The notes under the pieces: model-generated
Database searches by the model: none
Told to the model about the DNA's origin: nothing
Seen by the model: the letters and a program-made list of their open reading frames with translations, nothing else
Program-made: the position numbers and the translations under genes
From: Pseudomonadota bacterium
GTDB taxonomy: Bacteria; Pseudomonadota; Gammaproteobacteria; Burkholderiales; Burkholderiaceae_C
DNA: 64,000 nt
Direction: 5' to 3'
Assembly (NCBI GenBank): GCA_029779845.1
Contig: JAKOZT010000134.1
Location: 1 to 64,000 of the forward strand
Shown: in pieces, positions 46,101 through 55,365 of the stretch
Numbering within the stretch: position 1 is the first letter of the stretch
How the letters are laid out: each line of letters opens with the position of its first letter

Positions 46101-47206
46101 ACGCGGAACACCTCCGCATCCGCGGACGTCATGAAGGCGGGCACGGCATCACGGACTTCGGTGCCGCGATCCGACATGCCGAGCGCGCGCCGGTCGACCG
46201 TCACCTGCAACGGCGCTCCGGCCCGATACAGCTCGCCGATCGGCACGAGACCATGTTGCGTGGCGAGCCGCGTCCCTGCCGTCACGCACGGGTTGGTGCT
46301 GGCGATCGTCTCGCAGTAGCTCAGGTTGTTGTCGCGATTGATGTGATCCAGGAACAGCACGCCCGGCTCGGCGTGGTCGTAGGTCGAGCGCATGATCTGT
46401 TCCCACAGGTCGCGCGCGCGGATCTTGCGATAGACCCACAGCCCGTGACCGTGCGCATCGGCCTTCTGGTAGGCGCCCGCGGCCTTCTGCGCGGCGCCGG
46501 GCTCGGCGCGGTGCACCAGCTCGAAATCGGCGTCGGCCTGCACCGCCTCCATGAAGGCGTCGGTCACGCCCACCGAGATGTTGAAGTTCTTCAGGTCGCC
46601 GCCGTCCTTGGCGTGGATGAATTCCTCCACGTCGGGGTGGTCGCAGCGCAGCACGCCCATCTGCGCGCCGCGCCGCGCGCCGGCGCTCTCCACCGTCTCG
46701 CAGCTGCGGTCGAACACGCGCATGTAGCTCACCGGACCGGAGGCGCTGCTCTGCGTGCTGCCGACCCACGCGCCGCGCGGGCGGATGCGGCTGAAGTCGT
46801 AGCCGACGCCGCCGCCGCGGCGCATCGTCTCGGCGGCTTCGGTCAGCGCGGTGTAGATGCCGGGGTGGCCTTCATCGTCGTGCGCGATCGAGTCGCCCAC
46901 CGGCTGCACGAAGCAGTTGATCAGCGTGGCCGACAGCTCGGTGCCGGCGGCCGACTGGATGCGCCCGGCCGGCACGAAGCCGGCATCGAGCGCGGCGGCG
47001 AAGCGCTCTTCCCACTGCTTGCGCTGCTCGGGCGGCTCGGCCTGCGCGAGCGCGCGCGCCACGCGCGCATGCACCGCGGCGATCGAGCGCTCGCCGCCCT
47101 TGGCGTACTTCTCGATCAGCACCTCTTCGCTGATCGGCTGGGCGGGCAGGTTGTGCGCGGTGGGGGGAACGGCGGCGGCGTCGGGGCTCTTGCGGGCTTC
47201 TTGCAT
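43154..47206 (-). CDS. nrdJ: Class II (B12-dependent) ribonucleotide reductase with intein
   Basis: NrdJ reduces ribonucleotides using adenosylcobalamin. The 1350-residue precursor has an N-terminal RNR domain ([30 protein letters not shown]), then the active-site sequence S-T-N-P-C-A-E-Q interrupted after Pro306 by a 374-residue intein. The extein continues with [49 protein letters not shown] and a C-terminal region with two TSCPD-like repeats. A zinc-ribbon tail ([28 protein letters not shown] in part) carries redox cysteines. After splicing the enzyme would have 976 residues. There is no cobalamin riboswitch in the 150-nt upstream gap. Confidence 0.95.
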   Translation of the reverse strand: MQEARKSPDAAAVPPTAHNLPAQPISEEVLIEKYAKGGERSIAAVHARVARALAQAEPPEQRKQWEERFAAALDAGFVPAGRIQSAAGTELSATLINCFVQPVGDSIAHDDEGHPGIYTALTEAAETMRRGGGVGYDFSRIRPRGAWVGSTQSSASGPVSYMRVFDRSCETVESAGARRGAQMGVLRCDHPDVEEFIHAKDGGDLKNFNISVGVTDAFMEAVQADADFELVHRAEPGAAQKAAGAYQKADAHGHGLWVYRKIRARDLWEQIMRSTYDHAEPGVLFLDHINRDNNLSYCETIASTNPCVTAGTRLATQHGLVPIGELYRAGAPLQVTVDRRALGMSDRGTEVRDAVPAFMTSADAEVFRVSTAEGYEIEATAWHEFYTARGKLRLADLRAGDELWVQCAKGQFGDQGSAQLGLLLGLITGDGHFTNRGRGQEAAVLTLWNEERALADTAAAAINLLIAGLAERPRNYTVAPVAVPARNQVSLRSVLLARALVALGFTRETKLRVPEVVWRGSEACVRAYLQALFQTDGTVNVSSSRQTCSIRLSSVHRPLLQDVQVLLANFGVFARIHRRRAAGARPLPDGRGGLREYACQDLHELIIDGESRDAFMREVGFLLPAKRTKYEEWLAGKALYKHQRFTARIAAIEPIGRQPVYDTTQADHNTVIFNGLVTGQCAEQPLPPYGCCCLGSIDLTRFVRDPFEPHASFDDAAFVKVARVATRMLDNVLDVTVWPLPQQQQEARNKRRIGLGFTGLGDALVMLNLRYDTPEARAMARRISEVMRDAAYEASSDLARERGAFPLFNADLYLSGSTFASRLPQPLKDRIRAHGLRNSHLLSIAPTGTISLAFADNASNGIEPAFSWTYTRKKRMPDGGFKEYAVEDHAWRLYRHLKGEKAPLTEAFVTALEMSAKAHEAMVAAVAPCIDTAISKTVNVPADYPYEDFQHLYLEAWQSGLKGLATYRPNAVLGSVLSVTPTAAAPLQIDDKNRRLALDRLPAPVLSSLRWPGRPELPGGNPAWTYMINHPFGSFALFVGELAPEGGGSPQPFEVWVNGAEQPRGLGAMAKTLSMDLRANDPAWLQLKLDALATVAEERAFEMAFPPHGEKRLFPGVVAATAAVVRWRCEQLKALPRLGSKAPTPVIDAMFSRDEPRTGPSGTLAWSVDVDNPATGENFTLTLKEVTLPGPDSGSGGTVTRPCAVGFSGNYPRAMDGLARILSLDMRVIDPAWIGMKLRKLLNYAEPLGHFMAFVPGLPHGERRQQVWPSTVAYLARLIIHRYAMLGVLDEQGFPLRDMGVLETPKAGASAVTTPPLQAGSVCPECGNPTVIHKDGCDFCTACGYVGQCG
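45167..46288 (-). mobile_element. Intein with LAGLIDADG homing endonuclease inside nrdJ
   Basis: Residues 307-680 of the NrdJ precursor form an intein. Block A is [20 protein letters not shown] (Cys1), block B has ATAWHEF (the TxxH motif), blocks C and E are the two LAGLIDADG-type helices [12 protein letters not shown] and [12 protein letters not shown], block F is [18 protein letters not shown] and the end is TGQ followed by extein Cys681. The last residue is Gln, not Asn, and the penultimate is Gly, not His. Codon use is less GC-rich than the extein. The insertion is exactly before the catalytic radical Cys. Confidence 0.93.
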
Positions 47207-47264
47207 GGGGGCGGTCTCCGGGGCGAGGGCGCACGGTAGCCGGGTGGCCCGCGCACGCCCTTAA

Positions 47265-47286
47265 CCTAGATGAAACCTGGATGAAA
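47265..47286. repeat. Tandem 11-bp direct repeat upstream of nrdJ
   Basis: CCTAGATGAAA and CCTGGATGAAA abut with one mismatch. On the minus strand this is TTTCATC-cagg-TTTCATC-tagg, two heptamers with 11-bp period, the layout of sites for OmpR/PhoB-family response regulators. It lies 59-80 nt before the nrdJ ATG, where an activator would bind. Confidence 0.55.
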
Positions 47287-47300
47287 AGACAGCCCCGCAT

Positions 47301-47351
47301 GGTGCCCGATCGCGGCACCCTGCTGCGCACCAAACCCCTGCCGCCGGCAGG
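47301..47351 (-). terminator. Two hairpins after the chemoreceptor gene
   Basis: Just past the chemoreceptor stop, the minus-strand transcript can form CCTGCC-ggc-GGCAGG (47337-47351) followed by GGTTTGG, and GGTGCC/GGCACC (47301-47319). They may end the chemoreceptor transcript. The U-tract is weak, so Rho-dependent ending is as likely. Confidence 0.35.
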
Positions 47352-47357
47352 CCGATG

Positions 47358-49382
47358 TCAGAGTCCGCGCTTGGCGCGCGTCAGCAGCGTCGCCACCTCG
47401 CTGGACACGCGCGCGAACGCCGAGCCGGAGCCGATCAGCCGCTCGGCATCGGCGTAGGCGCCCGCGTTGATCTGGCGCGCCACCGCGCCGGCCGCGCTGT
47501 GGAATTCGGCGTGCTTGTCCAGCAGCGCCGTGAAGCCCGGCCGCGTGCCCCAGCGCTGGCCGCCGCTGCCGTGCAGCCACTGGCCGAGCGGGCAGCGGTC
47601 GTCGCGGCAGAGGGTGTCGGCGTCGAGCTGCGCATGCTCGGCGATCGCCTTGCGCAGCGTCACCTTCCACTGGCGGTGCGCGGCTATCGCCTTGTCGAAA
47701 TCGAAGTCGTCGGCGCGCGCATCGGCAGCCGCCGCGTCGTCGAGCCGCGCGCCGGCCGGCAGGCGGAAGCGGTCCACCTCGTGGGCGAGCGCGCTGGCCT
47801 GGTCCTTCATCGCCGACGAGGCGGCCGCGGTCTGCTCCACCAGCGCGGCGTTCTGCTGCGTCATGTGGTCGAGTTCCTGCACCGCCGCGCCGATCTGCGC
47901 GATGCCCAGGCTCTGCTCGCGCGCGCCGTTGGCGATCTCGCCGAGCAGGTCGTTGACGCGCTGCGAGGCGCCGACGATGTCGTGCATCGTCTCGCCGGCG
48001 CGCTGCACGATGCCGGCGCCGGCTTCCACCTCGCCGACACTGCGGCCGATCAGCGCCTTGATCTCGCGCGCCGCGTCGGCGCTGCGCTGCGCCAGCGTGC
48101 GCACCTCGCCGGCCACCACCGCGAAGCCGCGCCCCTGCTCTCCGGCTCGCGCCGCTTCCACCGCCGCGTTCAGCGCCAGGATGTTGGTCTGGAACGCGAT
48201 GCCGTCGATGGTGCCGATGATCTCGGCGATGCGTCGCGACGAATCGCGGATGCTGTTCATCGTCTGCACCACCTCGTCCATCACGCGCCCGCCGGCGCCG
48301 GCGATCTCGGCGTTTTGCGCGGCGACGCGCGAGGCCTCGTCGGTGTGGTCGGCGCTGCTCTGGACGGTCGACGAGATCTCCTCCATCGACGCGGCCGATT
48401 GCTCCAGGTTGGCGGCGGCCTGCTCGGTGCGCGAGGACAGGTCCATCGCGCCGCTGGCGATCTCGCTGCTCGAATGCACGATCTCGTCGCTGGAGCGGCG
48501 CACGCGCAGCACCATCGTGCGCAGCGAGTCCTGCATCGCGCGCAGCTCGAACATCAGCTGCGCGGCCTCGTCGTGGCCCCAGGGCGAAGGCGAGGTGGTC
48601 AGGTCGCCCGCGGTCATCGCGCGCAGGTGGCGGCGCGTCTCGCGCAGGCCGCCGTCCATCACGCGGTAGAAGCTCAGGAACAGGTAGCCGGCCAGCAGCA
48701 GCGAGACCGCCACCACGCCGGCGTCGATCAGCAGATGGCGCTGCGTCGCCTCGCGCACATCGCCGACGTAGATGCCCGAGCCGATCACCCAGCCCCAGGG
48801 CTCGAAGCCCTGCACGTAGGAGATCTTGTCGACCGGCCGCTCGCTGCCCGGCTTGGGCCACTGGTAGGCGACGAAGCCCTTGCCGCTTTCGCGCACCTTG
48901 GCAACGAAGGCCTTGAACAGGTGCAGGCCGTTCGGATCCTTCGTGTCGGAGACGTCCTTGCCGTCCAGCTCGGGCTTGATCGGGTGCATCACGACGCGCG
49001 GCTGCATGTCGTTGATCCAGAAGTACTCGCTGCCCTCGTAGCGCAGCCCCGCGATGGCCTCGCGCGCGAGGCGCTGCGCCTGCTCGCGGTCGAGCTTGCC
49101 GCTGGCCTCCTGCGCGTGCGCCCAGACGACGATGCCGTGCGCCACCTCGACGTGCTGGCGCGTCGCGTCCTGGCGCGATTGCATCGCCTGCTCGGCCTGC
49201 GCCTTGAACTGCCAGCCGATCAGGCCGAGCAGCGGCACGACGAAGGCCGCCGAGATGATCATCGCCTTGACGTTGAAGCGCAGCGCGCGGAACAGGCGCA
49301 CGCCGGGCGCCCAGATGCCGTGGTAGGCGAAGAAGCCGGCGTCGGACGACGGCGCGGCGGTGCGCAGGGAGATGGCTGTCAT
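47358..49382 (-). CDS. Methyl-accepting chemotaxis protein with Cache and CZB domains
   Basis: The 674-residue chemoreceptor has a transmembrane helix (about 40-62), a periplasmic single Cache domain (about 65-190: [46 protein letters not shown]), a second helix (about 200-220), HAMP-like linker, and a signalling domain with the tip [20 protein letters not shown] and [22 protein letters not shown]-terminal CZB zinc-binding domain follows (His in [23 protein letters not shown]), which in relatives senses zinc or hypochlorous acid. I chose the ATG at 49380-49382 over an upstream TTG. Confidence 0.92.
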   Translation of the reverse strand: MTAISLRTAAPSSDAGFFAYHGIWAPGVRLFRALRFNVKAMIISAAFVVPLLGLIGWQFKAQAEQAMQSRQDATRQHVEVAHGIVVWAHAQEASGKLDREQAQRLAREAIAGLRYEGSEYFWINDMQPRVVMHPIKPELDGKDVSDTKDPNGLHLFKAFVAKVRESGKGFVAYQWPKPGSERPVDKISYVQGFEPWGWVIGSGIYVGDVREATQRHLLIDAGVVAVSLLLAGYLFLSFYRVMDGGLRETRRHLRAMTAGDLTTSPSPWGHDEAAQLMFELRAMQDSLRTMVLRVRRSSDEIVHSSSEIASGAMDLSSRTEQAAANLEQSAASMEEISSTVQSSADHTDEASRVAAQNAEIAGAGGRVMDEVVQTMNSIRDSSRRIAEIIGTIDGIAFQTNILALNAAVEAARAGEQGRGFAVVAGEVRTLAQRSADAAREIKALIGRSVGEVEAGAGIVQRAGETMHDIVGASQRVNDLLGEIANGAREQSLGIAQIGAAVQELDHMTQQNAALVEQTAAASSAMKDQASALAHEVDRFRLPAGARLDDAAAADARADDFDFDKAIAAHRQWKVTLRKAIAEHAQLDADTLCRDDRCPLGQWLHGSGGQRWGTRPGFTALLDKHAEFHSAAGAVARQINAGAYADAERLIGSGSAFARVSSEVATLLTRAKRGL

Positions 49383-49496
49383 GGTGGTACTTCTTGGTTC
49401 TTGTGGGGCGGACAGGCGCAAGCCGCGCTCGCGCGCGACGCTTCCATCACCTATTTCGGCGCAACAAAGCGGAACTTGATATCTGACGCGCGCAAA

Positions 49497-50681
49497 TCAC
49501 TTGTGGGCGCGCGACCGGCCGAGCCAGACCAGCAGCCGCCCCGCCCAGCCCAGCATCGCCAGCGCGAACAGCGCCGCCGCGGCCGCCAGCAGGCCCGCCG
49601 GCTCGCCGTACAGCGCCGCCGCGACGCGCAGCAGCACCGCGACTTGCAGCACGACGAACAAGGCCCACGCCGGGCCGTCGGCGGCGATCGAGCGGCCCGC
49701 CTGAGCGCTGGCCACGCGCGTGACCATCGCCACCATCGTCGTCGCCAGAAAGCCGGCCGTGAAGGCATGCTGCGCGGCGCGCGGCTGCGCCAGCGCGGCC
49801 AGCGCGAAGGCCGTCGCCAGCCAGACGATGCCGGCTTGCAGCATCACGATCAGCTTGAGCCGCGCGCCGCCTTGCAGGCGCAGCCAGCGCGCGGCGAGCG
49901 CGCCGAGCAGCAGCGCGGCGCCGCCGTCGACGCCGATGCGCAGCGCGCGCGCCGGCTCGATCACCGCGAACACGCCTTGCAGCAGGCACAGCGCCACCAG
50001 CGCCGCCAGCAGCCAGTGCGGCGAGCGCGCGGCCAGGCGCGGCGCGACGTCGTCGTCGAACACCGGCAGCATGCGGTGCAGCGCGGCGATGAACACGGGC
50101 GCGACGAAGCCCCACAGGCCGAACAGCAGCGCGGCGCGGGCGAGGTCGGCGCGGCCGGCGGCGAGCGCGGCCGCCGCCAGCAGTTGCAGCGCGCCGCCCA
50201 GCCACGAGGCCGCGGCGATGAGGCGCAGGTGGAGCCGGTCGGGCGCCGGCGAGCGGCGCAGCAGTCCGGTGAAGCGCAGCACCAGCACGAGCCACGCCGA
50301 CGCCGCGAGCGCGAGGCCGAAGGCGGCCAGCCCGGCCTGCCGGTGAACGCCGGCCAGGAAGACGAACCAGCCCAGCACCTGCGCCGCCACCGGCAGGCGC
50401 AGCGCTCGCGCCGGCAGCGCCGCCACGCGCAGCCACTTCGGCCCGGCGGTGAACAGGAAGCCGGCGAAGAACAGCGGCATGAAGCCGAAGCCGAACAGCA
50501 GCCCATGCGCCAGACCGGCCGCCACCGCCCAGGGCCACGGCCACACGATGCCCGCCGCGCGCGCCAGCAGCCAGGCGAACCACCAGAGGCAGGCGCAGGC
50601 CAGCACGATCGCGGCGGCGCCGAAGCCGAGCCCATGCGGCGCTTCGAGCAGCGCCCGCCAGCGCCGGCGCCCGGCGGCCAT
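49497..50681 (-). CDS. nnrS: NnrS-family heme-copper membrane protein
   Basis: NnrS is a polytopic membrane protein linked to nitric-oxide stress and denitrification. The 394 residues form about 12 helices with the family motif HGLLFGFGFMPLFFAGFLFTAGPKWL (shown by its His and Gly-Phe pattern near residues 45-70), FIAALHRMLPVFDDD and late HAFTAGFLATTMVAMVTRV. It follows nitronate monooxygenase by 8 nt and is probably driven from the FNR-type site at 51978-51991. Confidence 0.9.
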   Translation of the reverse strand: MAAGRRRWRALLEAPHGLGFGAAAIVLACACLWWFAWLLARAAGIVWPWPWAVAAGLAHGLLFGFGFMPLFFAGFLFTAGPKWLRVAALPARALRLPVAAQVLGWFVFLAGVHRQAGLAAFGLALAASAWLVLVLRFTGLLRRSPAPDRLHLRLIAAASWLGGALQLLAAAALAAGRADLARAALLFGLWGFVAPVFIAALHRMLPVFDDDVAPRLAARSPHWLLAALVALCLLQGVFAVIEPARALRIGVDGGAALLLGALAARWLRLQGGARLKLIVMLQAGIVWLATAFALAALAQPRAAQHAFTAGFLATTMVAMVTRVASAQAGRSIAADGPAWALFVVLQVAVLLRVAAALYGEPAGLLAAAAALFALAMLGWAGRLLVWLGRSRAHK

Positions 50682-50689
50682 CGTCGTCC

Positions 50690-51925
50690 TCAGGCCGGCT
50701 GCAGCGCCTCGGCGCGCGTCAGCAGCCGCTCCATCAGCTCGCGCACGCTCTTGATCTGCTCGCCGAAGGGCAGCGCGCCGGCGCCGCGGAAGAACAGGCC
50801 CTTCTTCAGGTCGCCACGCAGCGCGGCGGCGAGCTGGTTGTCGATGCAGAACTGGCCCCAGCCCTTCAGCCCGTCGCGCAGCCCGCACTGCGCCAGGCAG
50901 TCGAAGGCCTTGGTGCAGCGCGTCTTGACGTGCGTGACGGCCTGCAGCTTGTGCTCGATCTTCAGGTAGGCGCGCAGCCAGGGCGTGCCCACCGCGCGCG
51001 CGGGCAGGCCGGCGACGCTGGTGAACTCGACCATGTCCTCCTCCTTCGCGCCGGCCAGCACCTGCTTGAAGGCGTTGCTGGCGTCGCTCTCGGTGGTGAC
51101 GGCGAAGGCCGAACCGAGCTGCACCGCGGCCGCGCCGAGCGACTGCAGCCGCGCGATGTCCTCGAAGCTGCGGATGCCGCCGGCGGCGATCAGCGGAATG
51201 TCGCGCTCGATGCCGGCGCTGCGGAGGAACTCGCGCGACGCCGGGATCACGTTCTCGAAATCGAAGCGCGAGTCGTTGACGTCGGCGATCTTCGCCGCGC
51301 CGAGGTGGCCGCCGGCCAGGCGCGGATGCTCGATGACGATGGCGTCGGGCAGGCGCTTCTTGCGCTCCCACTTCTTGACGATCAGCTGCACGCCGCGCGC
51401 GTCCGACAGGATGGGCACCAGCAGCGCATCGGGGTGCTCGGCGGCGAGCTCGGGCAGGTCCAGCGGCAGGCCGGCGCCGACCACGACGGCGTCGATGCCT
51501 GCCTCCAGCGCGCGCTTCACCGACGCGGCGTACTCGGCCACCGCGCGCATCACGTTGATCGCCACCAGCCCGCGGCCCTGCGACAGCCGGCGCGCGGCGA
51601 CGATCTCGCGCTCGATCGCTTCGAGGTTGGCGGCGTCGATCCGCGCCTTGGTGTCGGCGTCCATGCCGGGGCGCGAGGCCAGGCCTTGCGTGCGCTCCAT
51701 CAGGTCGGGGTGATGGCGGCGCAGGTCCACCGACGAGATCGTGCCCACGCCGCCGAGCGCGGCCACGCTGCCGGCCAGCTTGTGCGCCGACACGCCCACG
51801 CCCATGCCGCCCTGCACCACCGGCAGCAGCGCGCGGCCGCGCAGGCGCAGCGCGGCCAGGCCGCTGCGCTCGAAATGCGACCGCATGCGCGGGTCGATGG
51901 CGTCGGCGTCGGTCTTCAAGAGCAT
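50690..51925 (-). CDS. Nitronate monooxygenase-type FMN enzyme
   Basis: The enzyme family oxidises nitronates with FMN and oxygen. The 411-residue TIM barrel shows VVQGGMGVGVSAHKLAGSVA, the LAGGHLG segment, PLIAAGGIRSFEDIARLQSL and AAAVQLGSAFAVTTESDA, all for FMN phosphate binding. A C-terminal part with CTKAFDCLAQCGLRDG is rich in Cys and extends the usual barrel. The ATG at 51923-51925 has GAGGA upstream. Its position before nnrS and after an FNR-type box ties it to nitrogen-oxide metabolism. Confidence 0.85.
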   Translation of the reverse strand: MLLKTDADAIDPRMRSHFERSGLAALRLRGRALLPVVQGGMGVGVSAHKLAGSVAALGGVGTISSVDLRRHHPDLMERTQGLASRPGMDADTKARIDAANLEAIEREIVAARRLSQGRGLVAINVMRAVAEYAASVKRALEAGIDAVVVGAGLPLDLPELAAEHPDALLVPILSDARGVQLIVKKWERKKRLPDAIVIEHPRLAGGHLGAAKIADVNDSRFDFENVIPASREFLRSAGIERDIPLIAAGGIRSFEDIARLQSLGAAAVQLGSAFAVTTESDASNAFKQVLAGAKEEDMVEFTSVAGLPARAVGTPWLRAYLKIEHKLQAVTHVKTRCTKAFDCLAQCGLRDGLKGWGQFCIDNQLAAALRGDLKKGLFFRGAGALPFGEQIKSVRELMERLLTRAEALQPA

Positions 51926-51977
51926 GGGCACGAATCCTCCGAGGCTGCGACTGTCGGGGTGAAGAGGGCAACTCAGG

Positions 51978-51991
51978 TTGACAGTCATCAA
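51978..51991. promoter_or_regulatory. FNR/DNR-type box TTGACAGTCATCAA
   Basis: The site matches TTGAT-N4-ATCAA at 9 of 10 positions. It is in the 90-nt divergent gap between the nitronate monooxygenase-nnrS pair and mobB, 52 nt from the former ATG and 24 nt from the latter. An anaerobic or NO-responsive CRP/FNR regulator is expected. Confidence 0.7.
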
Positions 51992-52015
51992 GCACGGCTC
52001 ACGCACAATGGCGCG

Positions 52016-52528
52016 ATGAACGTCTTCGGCATCGCCGGCCACTCCGGCATGGGCAAGACCACGCTGCTGGAGCGGCTCGTGCCGCTGCTGACCGCGCGCG
52101 GCCTGGTGATCTCGCTCGTCAAGCACAGCCACAAGGCGATCGAGGTCGACCGCCCCGGCAAGGACTCGTACCGCCTGCGCGAAGCGGGCTGCCAGGAGGT
52201 GCTGCTGCTCGGCGAGAGCCGCTGGGCGCTGATGCACGAACTGCGCGGCGCGCAGGAGCCGCCGCTGCCCTACCTGCTCGGCCGCCTTCAGCACTGCGAC
52301 CTGGTGCTGATCGAGGGCTTCAAGTCGGGCGATTTCCCGAAGCTCGAAATCTGGCGCCCGTCGCTGGGCCGCGAGATGCTGTGGCCGAACTGGCCGGGCA
52401 TCGTCGGCATCGCCTCCGATGCGCCGCGGCCCGAGGGCGCGGCCGCCGGCCTGCCGTGGCTGGACCTGCACGACGCCGGCGCGCTGGCCGACTTCGTGCT
52501 GGCCCACGCGCAGGTGCGCTCAGGCTGA
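52016..52528 (+). CDS. mobB: Molybdopterin-guanine dinucleotide biosynthesis protein B
   Basis: MobB is a GTP-binding helper of MGD cofactor formation. The 170 residues have the P-loop AGHSGMGKTTLLERL, SLVKHSHKAIEVDRPGKDSY and DLVLIEGFKSGDFPKLEIWR. It is next to napA, whose product needs bis-MGD, and is convergent with napC with 2 nt between stops. The ATG has no strong ribosome site. Confidence 0.92.
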   Translation: MNVFGIAGHSGMGKTTLLERLVPLLTARGLVISLVKHSHKAIEVDRPGKDSYRLREAGCQEVLLLGESRWALMHELRGAQEPPLPYLLGRLQHCDLVLIEGFKSGDFPKLEIWRPSLGREMLWPNWPGIVGIASDAPRPEGAAAGLPWLDLHDAGALADFVLAHAQVRSG

Positions 52529-52530
52529 GA

Positions 52531-53166
52531 TCACTTCGACGCCGCCTCCGACGCCGCCGGCAGCGTCGCCGCGCCTTCCTTCTCGGCCCCGATGAACTGC
52601 TCGATCGGCGGCAGCGTGTGGGCGATGCCCTTGTGGCAGTCGATGCAGGTCTTGCCCTCGTTGAAGGCCTGCTGGTGCGTGTTGGCCGCGCGCCGGTTCT
52701 GCTCGGCGTAGTCCATCGAGTTGAAGTTGTGGCAGTTGCGGCATTCCTGGCTGTTGTTCTTCTTCATGCGGTCCCACTCGTGCTGGGCCAGCACCGCGCG
52801 CTTGGCGTTGAACTTCTCGGGCGTGTCGATCGTGCCCAGCACCTTGTGCAGCACCTCGTTGCTCGCCTGGACCTTGCGGATGATCTTCGGCACCCACTCC
52901 CTGGGCACGTGGCAGTCGGGGCAGGTGGCGCGCACGCCGGTGCGGTTCTGGTAGTGCACCGTGTTGCGGTACTCGACGTAGACGTTCTCCTTCATCTCGT
53001 GGCACGAGATGCAGAACTCCTCGCGGTTGGTCCATTCCAGCACGGTGTTGAAACCGCCCCAGAACAGGATGCCGAACACGAAGGCGATGCCCACCGCGCC
53101 GGTGGCCAGCCCCCACACCCACCCGCCCAGGCGGCGGACGCGCCCCTTGTTGTTGTTCTCGGCCAT
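52531..53166 (-). CDS. napC: NapC tetraheme quinol dehydrogenase
   Basis: NapC takes electrons from quinol at the inner membrane and passes them to NapB/NapA. The 211 residues have one N-terminal transmembrane helix (about 18-40) and four heme c motifs: CISCH, CPDCH, CRNCH and CIDCH. AGGTG lies 6 nt before the chosen ATG (53164-53166); a GTG three codons earlier is also in frame. It is the last gene of napDAGHBC. Confidence 0.96.
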   Translation of the reverse strand: MAENNNKGRVRRLGGWVWGLATGAVGIAFVFGILFWGGFNTVLEWTNREEFCISCHEMKENVYVEYRNTVHYQNRTGVRATCPDCHVPREWVPKIIRKVQASNEVLHKVLGTIDTPEKFNAKRAVLAQHEWDRMKKNNSQECRNCHNFNSMDYAEQNRRAANTHQQAFNEGKTCIDCHKGIAHTLPPIEQFIGAEKEGAATLPAASEAASK

Positions 53167-53176
53167 GCGATTCACC

Positions 53177-53632
53177 TCACTGCAGCCCGCGGGCGCGCTT
53201 GAAGCTGTTGTCCACCAGCGGCTTGGCGTCGGTCTGCGGCACGTGGCACTGGGTGCAGAAGTAGCGCCGCGGGCTGATGTTGTCCAGCTCCTGCCCTTCG
53301 CGCGTGCGGAAGTGCGTGACGCTCACCTTGGTCGCGCCGCTCGCCTTGGCCTTCTGCCAGGCGTGGCAGTCCATGCACTTGTTGTAGTTCTTGGTGATCT
53401 GGTAGCCGGCGGTGTTGTGCGGGATCAGCGGCGGCTGCTGCACGAAGTCGCGGTCAGCCACCGGGTGGTCGCGCTCCTGGTGCGAGGCGGTCGGCGCGTT
53501 GTCCTGCGTCACCGGCGTGCCGTCGCGCAGGCTGCGCAGCTTCACCGGCTCGTCGGCGGCGGGGGCGAGCTGGGTGCCGAGCGCGAAGATGCCGGCGGCC
53601 AGTGCGTACTTGAGGAGATCGCGGACTCTCAT
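53177..53632 (-). CDS. napB: NapB diheme small subunit of periplasmic nitrate reductase
   Basis: NapB carries electrons to the NapA catalytic subunit in the periplasm. The 151 residues have a signal peptide (about 1-26, ending PAADE) and two heme c sites, KCMDCHAW and FCTQCHVP, with distal histidines ([22 protein letters not shown]). It begins 2 nt after the napH stop and is followed by napC after 10 nt. Confidence 0.95.
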   Translation of the reverse strand: MRVRDLLKYALAAGIFALGTQLAPAADEPVKLRSLRDGTPVTQDNAPTASHQERDHPVADRDFVQQPPLIPHNTAGYQITKNYNKCMDCHAWQKAKASGATKVSVTHFRTREGQELDNISPRRYFCTQCHVPQTDAKPLVDNSFKRARGLQ

Positions 53633-53634
53633 GG

Positions 53635-54537
53635 TCAGTCCCTTCGGGTGTCGAATCGGTGGGTAAAGCGGAAGACGTCGGGGCCGCACACGTCGATGCA
53701 GCGGCCGCAGTTGGTGCATTCGCGCTCGGTGATCACGGGCGCTGCGCCGTCCTTGCCCTTCAGCGGGATCACGATGACCTGCGGCTCGGGGCACACGGCG
53801 TAGCAGTCGGCGCAGTCGTTGCAGCGGCTCGAATGCGCGGCGCTGACGCGCAGCAGGCTCTTGCTGCCGATCAGCGAATAGGCGGCGCCGGCCGGGCACA
53901 GGTGGCCGCACCAGCCGCGCGGCGCGATCAGCAGGTCGAACAGGAACACCGCCGCCGCCGCGCCCCAGGCGAGCGTGCCGCCGAAGATCAGCGCGCGCTG
54001 CGTCATCGAGACCGGGTTGACGCTCTCCCACACCGTCTGGCCGGCGATCGCGCTGGCCGCCAGCACGGCGGCCAGCAGCCAGTAGCGCAGCGTGCCGCGC
54101 GGCGCGCGGCCGGTGGTGATGCGCAGGCGGCGGCGCAGCCACGAAGCCGAATCGGTGACCACGTTGACCGGGCACACCCAGCTGCAGAACACCCGGCCGC
54201 CGACGAGCGCGTAGAAGACGATCACGATCGCCACGCCGGTCAGCGCCGCGGCTTCGGGCCAGTGGCGCGCGGCCAGCGACTGCGCCAGCACGAAGGGGTC
54301 GGTGAGCGGCAGCACGCCGAGCGTCAGGCTGGCGGCGAGGTTGCCCTTGACGATCCAGATGCCGGCCAGCGGCCCGAGCAGGAACAGCGCGAGGACGGAC
54401 AGCTGCGACAGGCGGCGCAGCACCAGGAAGCGGTGCGCGAGCCACCAGCCCTTGTCGCGCACGGCCTCGCGGCCGGGCGTCTTGACGGCGCTGGCGCGGT
54501 GCAGGCCGAAGCTGCGGCTGCTCACGGACGCGCTCAC
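53635..54537 (-). CDS. napH: NapH quinol dehydrogenase membrane component
   Basis: NapH is a four-helix inner-membrane ferredoxin that with NapG feeds electrons from quinol to NapC/NapB. The 300 residues show [11 protein letters not shown] and [11 protein letters not shown] at membrane faces and two [4Fe-4S] motifs, [14 protein letters not shown] and [12 protein letters not shown]. The start is a GTG (54535-54537) overlapping the napG stop as GTGA, with GGGAG 8 nt upstream; a second GTG lies four codons later. Confidence 0.93.
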   Translation of the reverse strand: MSASVSSRSFGLHRASAVKTPGREAVRDKGWWLAHRFLVLRRLSQLSVLALFLLGPLAGIWIVKGNLAASLTLGVLPLTDPFVLAQSLAARHWPEAAALTGVAIVIVFYALVGGRVFCSWVCPVNVVTDSASWLRRRLRITTGRAPRGTLRYWLLAAVLAASAIAGQTVWESVNPVSMTQRALIFGGTLAWGAAAAVFLFDLLIAPRGWCGHLCPAGAAYSLIGSKSLLRVSAAHSSRCNDCADCYAVCPEPQVIVIPLKGKDGAAPVITERECTNCGRCIDVCGPDVFRFTHRFDTRRD

Positions 54538-55349
54538 TTCGCCGCTCCCGAGGCCGGCTGCGACGGCGCCTGGCGATACGGATCGCGCCCCGAACGCAGC
54601 GGCACGATGTCGCCCGGCACGGCCTGCTCGGGCAGGTTCTGCACCGGCTGCTCGAAGGTCGGCCGCCCGGCCTGGTTGCCGGCCTCCCAGCCCTTGCGGT
54701 AGTGGTGGCCCAGCTCGCCGCGCGCGATCTGGATCGGCAGCACCTTGATCGCCGCCTGCTCGAGCACGCAGCTCTTCTCGCACTTGCCGCAGCCGGTGCA
54801 GGCGTCGGCGTGCACTGTGGGCAGCAGCATCGCGTGGCGGTCGCTGCGCGGGTTGCTGATCTTCTCCAGCGTGATCGCCTTGTCGATCACCGGGCAGACG
54901 CGGTAGCACACGTCGCAGCGCAGCCCGAGGAAGTTCAAACAGTTCTCCTCGTCGATCAGCACCGCCACGCCCATCTTCGCCTGGCCGATGTCGGTCAGCG
55001 CGTGGTCGAGCGCGCCGGTCGGGCAGGCCTTGACGCAGGGGATGTCCTCGCACATCTCGCAGGGGATGTCGCGCGCCTCGAAGTAGGGCGTGCCGATCGC
55101 CACGTCGCGCGCGAGGCCGTCGCCCCAGCGCGAGAGCTTGAGGTTCTGCGGCGGGCAGTCGCGCACGCACAGGCCGCAGCGGATGCAGGCGCCGAGGAAG
55201 CGGTCTTCGGCGATCGCGCCGGGCGGCCGCAGCGCCTGCGCCGGCCGCGCCTGCGCGCCGCGGCCGACCAGCGCCGCACCGCCGGCGATCATCGCGGCGG
55301 TGGTGGCGCTGGCGCCGGCTTGCAGCAGGCTGCGGCGGGAGAGGTCCAT
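54534..55349 (-). CDS. napG: NapG ferredoxin-type quinol dehydrogenase subunit
   Basis: NapG is a periplasmic four-cluster iron-sulfur protein. It has a Tat signal ([11 protein letters not shown]) and four [4Fe-4S] motifs: [35 protein letters not shown] with an upstream Cys, and [11 protein letters not shown]. At 271 residues the C-terminal tail after the last cluster is Gln/Pro-rich. It partners NapH, with which its stop overlaps. Confidence 0.95.
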   Translation of the reverse strand: MDLSRRSLLQAGASATTAAMIAGGAALVGRGAQARPAQALRPPGAIAEDRFLGACIRCGLCVRDCPPQNLKLSRWGDGLARDVAIGTPYFEARDIPCEMCEDIPCVKACPTGALDHALTDIGQAKMGVAVLIDEENCLNFLGLRCDVCYRVCPVIDKAITLEKISNPRSDRHAMLLPTVHADACTGCGKCEKSCVLEQAAIKVLPIQIARGELGHHYRKGWEAGNQAGRPTFEQPVQNLPEQAVPGDIVPLRSGRDPYRQAPSQPASGAAK

Positions 55350-55365
55350 CGTGCCCGGCTCCCGA

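Noticed and set aside
47207..47357. Cobalamin riboswitch before the B12-dependent reductase
   Set aside because: The gap is only 150 nt and I see no B12-box-like conserved core; it holds direct repeats and hairpins instead.
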